Positions 35,112 through 43,121 of a stretch of 59,722 bases of DNA are shown here, piece by piece (the first letter of the stretch is position 1; the number at the start of each line of letters is the position of its first letter). The notes below the pieces were generated by a model that worked only from the letters and a program-made list of their open reading frames with translations, did not search any database and was not told where the DNA came from. The stretch covers positions 1 to 59,722 of the forward strand of contig JAKAUW010000062.1 of the NCBI GenBank assembly GCA_021817455.1, written 5' to 3'. The DNA is from Thermoplasmata archaeon (lineage in GTDB: Archaea; Thermoplasmatota; Thermoplasmata; Thermoplasmatales; Thermoplasmataceae). The position numbers and the translations under genes were made by a program.

Positions 35112-36056
35112 TCAGCCCTTGCTCCGCCTTTTGATGGAAAGGTTTCCTGTAGCAATTGCAACCGCAAGAAGTATTGCTGCTCCGCCTGCAACAGTATAGA
35201 CACTAATGGATTCCCCAAGCAGCACCACTCCACCTATTACACCAACAAGCGGTATGAGGTATAGCTGAACTGCAAGCCTGGAAACAGCACCCCTGTTCAC
35301 AAGCGTATAAAATATCATGTAACCCAGAACCGTGCTGGCCATTGAAAGGTAGAGCATTGAAATCCATCCCTCAATAGGAAGAGATGAAACCTGGGAGAAA
35401 AAACTGCCAGAAACTAGCGGAATCAACATGAGTGTGCCTGAGAGGCCTGTCCATATTGTAACTGGAACAGCCCCATATTTCATGACAAGAGGTTTTGAAA
35501 ATACTGCGAAAACTGAATAAGACAATGCTGTGCCCATTGCCTCCAGAATTCCGTAAAATGACGACCCGCCGGCACTCATGTCACTTCCCACAGAAAGGAT
35601 AATAATGCCTGCAAATGCAACAGATACTGCAATAAGGACATTTTTTCCATGCCTCTCTGCAAGGAACAGCCATGAAAGCAGCAATATGAATACCGGTCCC
35701 ATGGAAGTTATAAGAACAGCAAGCCCGGCAGATATGGAACTCTCGGAAAAATTCAATGTAAGGTGGTAGCTGACCACATTTGCAAAAGATACCAGGGCCA
35801 GCCTGGGCAAATCTTCCAACTGAAATCTACCCTTCAATCTTCCCAGGAACGGCGCAAGAGCGAGAAAAGCGCCGCTGGCAAGAAACCATCTTAGAAGCGT
35901 GAGGTTTACTGGGCTCAGGAAAGTCACCGAGTATTTGATGGCAACGAAAGCCATCCCCCAGATGATGCTCAGAATTGCGAGAATGGCTACTGGCCATGCC
36001 CTGGCCATTGGGCTGCCTAACTTTGCAGCACTCATGCCGCCTGCTGGATTCACCAT
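35112..36056 (-). CDS. EamA/DMT-family transporter
   Basis: 314 aa with ten hydrophobic segments in two related halves, the drug/metabolite transporter layout. Typical parts are SIIWGMAFVAIKYSVTF at the N-terminus and the EamA repeat start near residue 160. Such carriers often export amino acids or metabolites, but the substrate is not known. It ends 88 nt from the helical protein gene. The Ada-like gene lies upstream on the same strand, 12 nt away. Confidence 0.88.
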   Translation of the reverse strand: MVNPAGGMSAAKLGSPMARAWPVAILAILSIIWGMAFVAIKYSVTFLSPVNLTLLRWFLASGAFLALAPFLGRLKGRFQLEDLPRLALVSFANVVSYHLTLNFSESSISAGLAVLITSMGPVFILLLSWLFLAERHGKNVLIAVSVAFAGIIILSVGSDMSAGGSSFYGILEAMGTALSYSVFAVFSKPLVMKYGAVPVTIWTGLSGTLMLIPLVSGSFFSQVSSLPIEGWISMLYLSMASTVLGYMIFYTLVNRGAVSRLAVQLYLIPLVGVIGGVVLLGESISVYTVAGGAAILLAVAIATGNLSIKRRSKG

Positions 36057-36068
36057 GCGACCAGTCCT

Positions 36069-36893
36069 TTACATTTTGGCAGAGTTCCTCTTCTCCATTT
36101 CGAGCAGGTATTTCTTGCGGTCCAACCCGAGTGCATAACCCCCAAGTGAGCCGTCCTTCCTTACTACCCTGTGGCAAGGAATTATAAGTGGCACATGGTT
36201 TGCCCCACAGGCATTAGCCACGGCCCTGAAGGCCTTTGGCTTCCCTATCATGCCTGCAATATCATTATAAGATCTTGTTTCCCCGTAAGGGATGGAGGCG
36301 ATTGCAGCCCATACCCTCTGCTGGAAATCAGTTCCCTGGATGGCAACAGGAAGATTCAGCCTCTGGCCGTTGAAATAATCCAGCAGGGAATTCAGCCTGT
36401 CTCTTGCCTTCTCGGAATGTTGAAGGTCTGCCCTGTTGAATTCTTTCCTCAGGGATTGCACTAGCGCCTCTTCGCTGTCGCCCATGCTAACTGCGCAAAT
36501 TCCCTGTTCGGTCTCAGCCACAATAATTGCACCAAGGGCGCATTTCCCGGTGAGGAAGTAAATGGTCTCTCCGGCCCCTCCTTTCCTGTAAGCGCTCGGA
36601 ACCATGCCAAGTTTTGACAGGGAATCTTCATAAAGCCAGCTTTGTGATTTGTATCCAGTATTGTATATTGCCATGGGCATTGGTTCTCCATTTTTCAGGT
36701 TAGTCTTTAGCTTGTGTATCCTAAGTTCCTCCATGTACTTCCTCGGGGTGATGCCCATTATTTCCTTGAACCACCTCTGAATAGAGTAACCACGTACACC
36801 GAATTTCTTCTCCAGGTCTTCCAGGGTCAGGCTGGAACTGATGTTTTCCCTGATGTAATCACATACCTGCTCAACCAGTCTGGCCTTCTGCAT
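36069..36893 (-). CDS. AraC-type HTH fused to O6-alkylguanine-DNA alkyltransferase
   Basis: 274 aa. Residues 1-95 are an AraC/XylS HTH (SSLTLEDLEKKFGVRGYSIQRW). The rest is an O6-methylguanine methyltransferase with the active-site IIPCHRVVRKDG near residue 243 and TDFQQRVWAAIASIPYGETRSY. It matches the C-terminal two-thirds of E. coli Ada, but the N-terminal Cys-rich phosphotriester domain is absent. ATG 36893 has GGTGA seven bases upstream. GTG 36953 is an alternative, and an AAAATATCTTTTAT box A lies near 36976-36990. A longer open frame reaching 37211 runs into valS and was not used. Confidence 0.85.
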   Translation of the reverse strand: MQKARLVEQVCDYIRENISSSLTLEDLEKKFGVRGYSIQRWFKEIMGITPRKYMEELRIHKLKTNLKNGEPMPMAIYNTGYKSQSWLYEDSLSKLGMVPSAYRKGGAGETIYFLTGKCALGAIIVAETEQGICAVSMGDSEEALVQSLRKEFNRADLQHSEKARDRLNSLLDYFNGQRLNLPVAIQGTDFQQRVWAAIASIPYGETRSYNDIAGMIGKPKAFRAVANACGANHVPLIIPCHRVVRKDGSLGGYALGLDRKKYLLEMEKRNSAKM

Positions 36894-37042
36894 GCCGCTT
36901 TCACCTGTTGATTTGTACTGTACGCCTGATCCTGAGTTGGTGGACCTGTTCACAACAGCATTAGAAATAGGGGGATAAAAGATATTTTGTCGGTTTTTTG
37001 CAACTCCACTTGCAGAAGCACAATCTAGCCTAAAGCAAACGG

Positions 37043-37050
37043 TTTTAATG
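37043..37050 (+). promoter_or_regulatory. TATA-like box of valS
   Basis: TTTTAATG lies 22-29 nt before the ATG at 37072. This favours that start over the ATG at 37048, which overlaps the box. Confidence 0.45.
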
Positions 37051-37071
37051 CAGCGAAAATTAACCTTTCCT

Positions 37072-39459
37072 ATGGAACTGGACCTTCCCTCAATTGAAGA
37101 GAAATGGACGAAATACTGGCTGGAGAATGACATATACAGGTACGATGCCAGCGTCAGGGATCGCTCCAGATGGTTTGCCATAGACACGCCACCCCCAACA
37201 ATCTCAGGCAAGATGCATATGGGGCATGCATTCTCTTACCCTCACCAGGATTTCATTGCAAGATACAAGAGGATGAGTGGTTTCCAGGTTTACTATCCAT
37301 GGGGATTTGATGACAACGGTCTCCCCACTGAGAGATACACCGAGAAAAAACTGGGCATAAAAGGAGAACAGACAGACCTTGTTGAATTCATAAAGCTGTG
37401 CACAGAGGAGAGCAACAAGGCTGAGGCTGAATTGCTTAAAAACTGGATGTCTCTCGGCATTAGCGCCAACTTCGGCAACTCAATCCGAACTTCCTCGAAT
37501 GAATCCAAGAGGATTTCCCAGAAAATGTTCCTCGACCTGGTGAAGAAAAACAGGGTGTACAGGGAAGAAGCCCCTACTATCCGATGCCCGACCTGCAGGA
37601 CAGCCATCTCACAGATAGAGCTCAAGGATCAGGTGCTGTCAGCGGATTTTGTCTACCTTAGATTCGGAACACCTGATCATCATATTTTAATAGCCACAAC
37701 AAGGCCTGAACTAATCGGGGCGTGCATTGCCATAATCGTTAACCCGGCAGACGAAAGATACAGAGCACTAATAGGAAGCAAAGTCAGGGTTCCCATTTAT
37801 GGCCACGAGGTTCCAGTGATTTCGGATGAGTATGCACAGATGGACAAAGGAACAGGCGCTGAAATGCTATGTACATTCGGTGACCAGAACGACCTTGCGC
37901 TCTGGAGAAAATACAGCAACCTTGGACTCAGGGTAATTATTGACGACAGGGGGAGGATGAATGAGCTTTCAGGTGACCTCAAAGGCTTGAGCATCCAGGA
38001 AGCCAAAAAAGTCATGGGCCAGAAGCTCAGGGACGCAGGATTCGTGGAAAAGACTGAAAGGATAAAGCACTCTGTTAATACACACGAGCGCTGCGACACC
38101 CCCATTGAGATAAGCATCAGCAAGCAGTGGTCGGTAAAGTACCTGGACCTCAGGGAAGGTTTAAAATCAACTGCTGCAGAGGTCAATTGGATCCCTGAAC
38201 ATATGAGGATCAGGCTCGACAACTGGATAGAGGGCCTGAAATGGGACTGGCTCATTTCAAGGCAGAGATTCTTTGGTGTCCCATTCCCTGTTTGGCACTG
38301 TAGAAAATGCGGCAAACCGGTATTCGCCAGTGAAGATCAGCTCCCCGTGGACCCTAGACTGGACAAAGTTGATTTGAAGTGCACAGGATGCGGTTCATCG
38401 GATCTTGAACCGGACACTGACATAATGGATACATGGGCAACATCATCCCTCACCCCCAGGCTATACCTGATTCCTGACAGGCTATTCGATTTCCTTTATC
38501 CCATGGATATCAGGTTCCAGGGTCATGACATAATCAACTTCTGGGCATTCACGACCATTGTGAGATCACATATTCACGATGGTCTGGCTCCGTGGGATAC
38601 CATTGCAATCAGTGGCAATGTTTATGATCCGCTTGGGCAGAAAATGAGCAAGAGCAAGGGTAACATAGTGGAGCCGCAGGACCTCATAAAGCAGTACGGT
38701 GCAGATTCAGTAAGATACTGGGCTTCCACTACTATCCCCGGCGATGACATAAAGGTGAAGGAGCAGGATTTTGTCAGAGGACGCAGGACCCTCATAAAGA
38801 TGTCCAATGCAGCCAATCTTGTGAAGATTATCACAGGCACTGAAAAGGCCCCCTCCAATCCCGGGAAATTAAAATATCCTGTAAACAGGTGGATACTGGG
38901 AAAGCTTAACACGGTCATTGAAGCCTGCACAGCCAATATGGAACAGTACCAGGTTTCACGAGCACGGGCTGAGCTGGATAATTTCTTCTGGAACGTGTTC
39001 TGCGACAACTATCTCGAAATTGCAAAGAGCATCAACAACAGGAAGGAGACAGTAGCCAGCGAACTGCTTGAGGAAGTTGCGCTGACCCTCAATTATGTAC
39101 TTGCGCAGACAATGAAAATGTATGCGCCTGTACTTCCATTCATTACAGAGGAGATTTACCACATGCACAACCTCGGCACTGGGAAGAGCATCCACCTTGA
39201 ACATTGGCCAGTACCCCTGGAACTGGGAATATCTGAGAAAGACGTTTCTGACTTTGATTATGTGGTCTCAGTGATTTCGGCAATTAGGGCCTTCAAAACT
39301 GAAAGGAAACTTTCAATGAATACCGAAATTGGCGGGATAACCATTGGAGGTAATGAGGAAATAATTAGGTCCAATGCAGAAATTATCAGGATTTCCATGA
39401 ATTCTGGAAGCATAACCGCTGTCGGTTCCCAGGCTATTGAAGTGAGGGAAACAAAATAA
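37072..39459 (+). CDS. valS: Valyl-tRNA synthetase
   Basis: 795 aa class I synthetase. The HIGH motif appears as ISGKMHMGHAF near residue 45, and KMSKSKGNIVEP near residue 523. Zinc-type motifs include CPTCRTAIS and HCRKCGKPVF...CTGCGSSD. DTWATSSLTP is the valine-specific signature, distinguishing it from leucyl and isoleucyl enzymes, and the CP1 editing domain is present. The end is shorter than in bacterial ValS, as in other archaea. A start at 37048 would add eight residues. Confidence 0.95.
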   Translation: MELDLPSIEEKWTKYWLENDIYRYDASVRDRSRWFAIDTPPPTISGKMHMGHAFSYPHQDFIARYKRMSGFQVYYPWGFDDNGLPTERYTEKKLGIKGEQTDLVEFIKLCTEESNKAEAELLKNWMSLGISANFGNSIRTSSNESKRISQKMFLDLVKKNRVYREEAPTIRCPTCRTAISQIELKDQVLSADFVYLRFGTPDHHILIATTRPELIGACIAIIVNPADERYRALIGSKVRVPIYGHEVPVISDEYAQMDKGTGAEMLCTFGDQNDLALWRKYSNLGLRVIIDDRGRMNELSGDLKGLSIQEAKKVMGQKLRDAGFVEKTERIKHSVNTHERCDTPIEISISKQWSVKYLDLREGLKSTAAEVNWIPEHMRIRLDNWIEGLKWDWLISRQRFFGVPFPVWHCRKCGKPVFASEDQLPVDPRLDKVDLKCTGCGSSDLEPDTDIMDTWATSSLTPRLYLIPDRLFDFLYPMDIRFQGHDIINFWAFTTIVRSHIHDGLAPWDTIAISGNVYDPLGQKMSKSKGNIVEPQDLIKQYGADSVRYWASTTIPGDDIKVKEQDFVRGRRTLIKMSNAANLVKIITGTEKAPSNPGKLKYPVNRWILGKLNTVIEACTANMEQYQVSRARAELDNFFWNVFCDNYLEIAKSINNRKETVASELLEEVALTLNYVLAQTMKMYAPVLPFITEEIYHMHNLGTGKSIHLEHWPVPLELGISEKDVSDFDYVVSVISAIRAFKTERKLSMNTEIGGITIGGNEEIIRSNAEIIRISMNSGSITAVGSQAIEVRETK

Positions 39460-39497
39460 TTATCTCTTACAAAAACGATTGTAGGTTGAGTGTGAAG

Positions 39498-40022
39498 ATG
39501 TTAGAAAGGCCGAGAAGAAACCGAATTGCCAAAATAGGGGCAGTTTTTATAATTGCCTCAATGGTCTTGTTTTCACTCTCAGTTTACTTAGTAACAAGCA
39601 ATACATCTTTGGCCAACAACGTGACAATTGCTCCGGGCAGTTCATACACCCTTTCTGATGGTTATGTCAGTGCCGGGGACGATATTGACTACACCGTTTC
39701 AACTAACCTCGCTTCATTCAACATCACCACATATCTTTTTGTCTCATCCGGAAATTCATTTGGCAACGGTAGTGCCACCCAGAAATCTAGCCTTACTGGA
39801 GTGGTTGTTTCTCCCAGTTCCGGCAATGTGTCCCTTGTGATCAAGAACACTGGAAGTCAGTCAATAAATGTTGATGCCTCTGTTGGGAAGATAGTTTATA
39901 CCACGCTCCTGACAGTTGTGACCGGGCTTGTGCTATTGCCGAGCGGAATCGTCCTCGTTGGCCTCTATTACTATTCAAGGCACGTGGAAAAAAGAAAGGA
40001 AAGAAGATTAAGAGAATATTAA
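39498..40022 (+). CDS. Membrane-anchored beta-rich surface protein
   Basis: 174 aa. A basic N-terminus followed by one hydrophobic helix (AKIGAVFIIASMVLFSLSVYL) leads into about 90 Ser/Thr/Asn-rich residues. A second helix near residue 135 then precedes a basic tail (KRKERRLRE). The middle segment, probably outside the cell, has several N-x-S/T sites, so it may be glycosylated. Start is ATG 39498; the TTG at 39486 adds four residues. No family was recognised. It is convergent with glnA by 3 nt. Confidence 0.7.
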   Translation: MLERPRRNRIAKIGAVFIIASMVLFSLSVYLVTSNTSLANNVTIAPGSSYTLSDGYVSAGDDIDYTVSTNLASFNITTYLFVSSGNSFGNGSATQKSSLTGVVVSPSSGNVSLVIKNTGSQSINVDASVGKIVYTTLLTVVTGLVLLPSGIVLVGLYYYSRHVEKRKERRLREY

Positions 40023-40024
40023 AA

Positions 40025-41359
40025 TTAGAGAATGGGAAGGTACCTGTCAAGTTCCCATGTTGTCACATGTGACCTGAAGGCGTCCCATTCCCTCTGCTTC
40101 ACTGTTATGAAATTCTCAAAGATGTGCTCTCCAAGAATATCCTTCATGAGCTTGCTGTTCCTGAAGTGATGCAGCGCTTCACCGAGGCTTTCTGGCATGC
40201 TCTGGATTCCACCTTTGGCTCTCTCTTCTGCCGTCATGTGGAATATATCCTTCTCAGTGGGACCGGGTGGCGTAAGCTTGTGCTCAATTCCTTCAAGACC
40301 CATTCCAAGAATAACTGCAAACTGAAGGTATGGATTGCCTGCCGAGTCTGGGCATCTGAGTTCCATCCTCTTCCTCATGCCGGTTCCTGCGGGTACCCTC
40401 ACAAGTGCGGACCTGTTCTTGTTGGCCCAGGATATGTAAACTGGCGCTTCGTAACCAGGGATAAGGCGCTTGTATGAGTTTACCCAGGAGGCAAGTATGG
40501 CTGAAGCGGAGTTTATGTTCTTAAGTATCCCCGCAAGATAGTTCATTCCAAGTTCGCTGATGCCGTATTTCGCATTTGCGTCGTAGAAGAGGTTCTCCTT
40601 CTCGCCGGTGGACATGATACTTGAGTGGACATGCATTCCTGATCCATTTACCCCGTTTATTGGCTTTGGCATAAAAGTCGCGTACATGCCGTGCTTCTGC
40701 GCAACATTTTTGATTATGTTCTTGAGCATTGTTACCCTATCAGCCATTACAAGGGCCTGTCCATACCTGAGGTCAATTTCCTGCTGCCCGTATGCAACCT
40801 CATGGTGTGCTGCTTCAGGCTGGTACCCAAGGTCGTACATATGCTTGAGTATCTGCTGCCTTATTTCATTGGCAGAATCAATTGGGGTGTTGTCAAAATA
40901 TCCCCCATAATCGCTTGGGATAGCTGTAGGGTTGCCCTCGTGGTCCCTCTTGAAAACGAAGAACTCAAATTCCGGTCCAACGAAGAAATCCATTCCCTTG
41001 TCGTTGAGCTTCTTCACTGTTCTCTGTAGAACATATCTAGGATCTCCGGGAAACCTTTCACCGTCAGGGGTGTAAATGTCACAGATGAACCTCACGGTCT
41101 TGAATCCGTCCCTTCCCTCAGGCAGTATAGTGTATGTGGAAAGATCAGGATGTGCCCTCATGTCCGATTCCTCTATCTGGGCATAGCCAGCAACTGAACT
41201 CCCGTCAAAAACCACTCCCTCGGTCAGGGCGCTTTCAAACCTGTTCCTGGGGATAGTGAGCGTTTTGACCGCACCAACAATATCTGTGAACTGAACCTGC
41301 AGAAATTCAGCTTTATCCTGCTTTAACTTATCCATAGAAGCCTGAATCTGGTCTTCCAT
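40025..41359 (-). CDS. glnA: Glutamine synthetase, type I
   Basis: 444 aa. The catalytic region is clear: VVFDGSSVAGYAQIEESD near residue 50, the metal-binding EFEFFVFK near 125, NGSGMHVHSS near residue 240, and the ATP/glutamate signature KRLIPGYEAPVYISWANKNR near 310-330. It makes glutamine from glutamate, ammonia and ATP. The tyrosine of bacterial adenylylation control cannot be judged. About 280 nt separate it from the small peptide gene on the other strand. Confidence 0.96.
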   Translation of the reverse strand: MEDQIQASMDKLKQDKAEFLQVQFTDIVGAVKTLTIPRNRFESALTEGVVFDGSSVAGYAQIEESDMRAHPDLSTYTILPEGRDGFKTVRFICDIYTPDGERFPGDPRYVLQRTVKKLNDKGMDFFVGPEFEFFVFKRDHEGNPTAIPSDYGGYFDNTPIDSANEIRQQILKHMYDLGYQPEAAHHEVAYGQQEIDLRYGQALVMADRVTMLKNIIKNVAQKHGMYATFMPKPINGVNGSGMHVHSSIMSTGEKENLFYDANAKYGISELGMNYLAGILKNINSASAILASWVNSYKRLIPGYEAPVYISWANKNRSALVRVPAGTGMRKRMELRCPDSAGNPYLQFAVILGMGLEGIEHKLTPPGPTEKDIFHMTAEERAKGGIQSMPESLGEALHHFRNSKLMKDILGEHIFENFITVKQREWDAFRSHVTTWELDRYLPIL

Positions 41360-41554
41360 GCTCTGCTAGATTTTAGGTGCCCATATATAACTTCGTTTCC
41401 GCTTTGAATGGTTCTTATGGGGCATTAATTATAAATTTGGACGTCCTAGTAAAAGATTATATAACTACCTACAGACAAGAGTGATATACCCATTTATTCA
41501 TCATATAATATCTCATTTAGGGAGCCTGTGGACATATAGATACAGATTTATGGC

Positions 41555-41632
41555 ATGACGGAACTGAGAACGGAAGTGAATCAGTGTCTAGCAATCATTA
41601 ACCTGTTAAAACGGCTTGACTTTTTGAGGTAA
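41555..41632 (+). other. Short open frame of 25 codons just ahead of the peptide gene
   Basis: ATG at 41555, TAA at 41630-41632. It encodes MTELRTEVNQCL and then a short hydrophobic and basic tail. It stops 4 nt before the 31-codon gene, and its last bases are part of that gene's GAGGT ribosome-binding site. It may act as an upstream frame that controls initiation. No strong ribosome-binding site was found for it, so it could be chance. Confidence 0.3.
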
Positions 41633-41636
41633 AAAA

Positions 41637-41732
41637 ATGTCCGAGAAACTGAAAATGAAAGTAGACGAGATTGATGTAACGAAAGTCAAAATCAAGACCA
41701 CACTGGCCCTGGGCGGCTACTGCGTGGATTAA
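41637..41732 (+). CDS. 31-residue peptide with a C-terminal GGYCVD, possible modified peptide precursor
   Basis: ATG 41637 to TAA 41732, below the usual gene-caller cutoff. A GAGGT Shine-Dalgarno sits six bases ahead, one of the best in the window. The first 22 residues are charged and Lys-rich (MSEKLKMKVDEIDVTKVKIK), then TTLALGG, then YCVD with a single cysteine near the end. A leader with a double-glycine and a short core is typical of ribosomally made modified peptides, and of some signalling peptides. No maturation enzyme or exporter is adjacent. It faces a TPR protein gene with stop codons 7 nt apart. The function is not known. Confidence 0.55.
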   Translation: MSEKLKMKVDEIDVTKVKIKTTLALGGYCVD

Positions 41733-41739
41733 ACCCAAT

Positions 41740-43038
41740 TTATTCTATTAATTGTAAATATAATTCTTTTAACCCCAACTTGTTTGACAATTCCAGGAAT
41801 TCCTTTGTCTTCTTCTCAATGATGTTAGGCTGGTATCGGTATATCTTCAATAGTTTCACATAGTGCGCGTAGCAGTCTATGATGTAGTTTGTCTGTTTCT
41901 TCACCATGAAGTTCTGCCTTGACTTTTCCAGGTTCACATCAGCTGCTGCAAGGTTCTTTGTGGCGATGTCATAAAGCATGTACATTTCGTAGCATGTGGC
42001 AAGGCCGTTGGTGTCGAAATTCTTCCTGAAGAAATTCATGGCAGTGTCTATGTATTCGTAGGCATCGCCGGGCCTCATGGTGTAGAGGTAGATCAGGGCG
42101 ATGCTGAGTCCAGACCTGTTCTCAATCATGTCGTTGCCGGTCTCCCTGGCAAGATTGTGCGCCTCAACCACTGCATCAATGGCTGCGTCATAATTTCCCA
42201 AGGAGAGCAGGACCGCGGATTCGTTCTGGTAGCACCATTGCAGGTGATAACTGTCTGTGACTGTGTTGAAATAGTCAATGGCCTGGTGATTCAGCGAAAA
42301 AAATTCCTTGATATTGCCCATTTTTGCCAGCGTGAATGCTTCATTCATCTTCACCTGGTTCATGCCGGATTCATCGACAACCTCCTGGAATAGCAGGAGC
42401 GCGTGTTCAAACATCTCCATGGACTTGTTCATGTCACCCTTGTATCCGAAGTAGGATCCTAGCCCCAGCTCAGTTTTAGCCACTGTTGTGATGTCATCAA
42501 CATTCTCCGCGAAGAACTTTGCCTTCTCGAAGTGGTTCTTGGCGAACTCCAGATCCATCTTATAGAGGTTTATGGCCCCGTAAACATAATGCCCTCTTCC
42601 TAGCAATCGCTTGTCTGATGTCTTGTTTCCCAGATCTATTAGATTTGACCCGAGGTCAAGGGCCCGACTGTAATTTCCTGACTTGAGGTAGAATTCTGAT
42701 AGCTTCAGGGTCTCCTCAATTATTTCCTTGCCTGGTGTGAGGTAGCCTTCCAGGTATCTCTTTACCAGCGACACCAGGTCACCGCTCTTTTCCATGTACT
42801 CAGGCGTAAGCCCCCTCTCGAAGATCTCTATTCCTGTCTCTGTTGGCTTGAGGCTTATCTTATCCCCTTCATCATATGATATGTAAATCCATTTCAGGTC
42901 CCTCATGAACTGCAGTATTGTGAGGGATTTCTCTTCACCGTATACATTGAAGTCCACCTCTTCCAGCAAATTGTATTCCTCAGTGGGAAGCAGGTATTTA
43001 GCAAGTAACTTGGTACCAGGTGGTGCGGCTATGTACAT
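41740..43038 (-). CDS. TPR-repeat protein with an N-terminal winged-helix-like region
   Basis: 432 aa. Residues 1-80 could be a winged helix (VYGEEKSLTILQFMRDLKW, then ISLKPTETGIEIFE). From residue 95 on are about eight helical pairs with TPR spacing (SGNYSRALDLGSNLIDLG, AKTELGLGSYFGYKGDMNKS, and the like). Proteins of this layout, such as the bacterial RRNPP family, often bind a small peptide and control transcription. That is of interest because the gene facing it encodes a tiny peptide. A 10-bp inverted repeat sits 57-78 nt ahead of its start. Confidence 0.75.
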   Translation of the reverse strand: MYIAAPPGTKLLAKYLLPTEEYNLLEEVDFNVYGEEKSLTILQFMRDLKWIYISYDEGDKISLKPTETGIEIFERGLTPEYMEKSGDLVSLVKRYLEGYLTPGKEIIEETLKLSEFYLKSGNYSRALDLGSNLIDLGNKTSDKRLLGRGHYVYGAINLYKMDLEFAKNHFEKAKFFAENVDDITTVAKTELGLGSYFGYKGDMNKSMEMFEHALLLFQEVVDESGMNQVKMNEAFTLAKMGNIKEFFSLNHQAIDYFNTVTDSYHLQWCYQNESAVLLSLGNYDAAIDAVVEAHNLARETGNDMIENRSGLSIALIYLYTMRPGDAYEYIDTAMNFFRKNFDTNGLATCYEMYMLYDIATKNLAAADVNLEKSRQNFMVKKQTNYIIDCYAHYVKLLKIYRYQPNIIEKKTKEFLELSNKLGLKELYLQLIE

Positions 43039-43094
43039 AGTTGTGCATACCGTGATCTCTTGTGTTTAAAAAAATTAAGGTTGTGTTGGAGAAG

Positions 43095-43116
43095 TTGTGC
43101 GAAAAATTTCGCACAA
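43095..43116. promoter_or_regulatory. 10-bp inverted repeat between acnA and the TPR gene
   Basis: TTGTGCGAAA and TTTCGCACAA, with AA between, form a nearly perfect palindrome 57-78 nt upstream of the TPR gene start. The T-run and TTTAAACAC at 43060-43072 look like its box A, so the repeat lies just upstream of the promoter. It also sits downstream of the aconitase stop. It could be an operator or an aconitase terminator. Confidence 0.5.
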
Positions 43117-43121
43117 AACCT

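Noticed and set aside
36954-37211. Long N-terminal extension of the Ada-like frame
   Set aside because: It overlaps the start of valS on the other strand and has no Ada Cys4 domain; a ribosome site supports ATG 36893.
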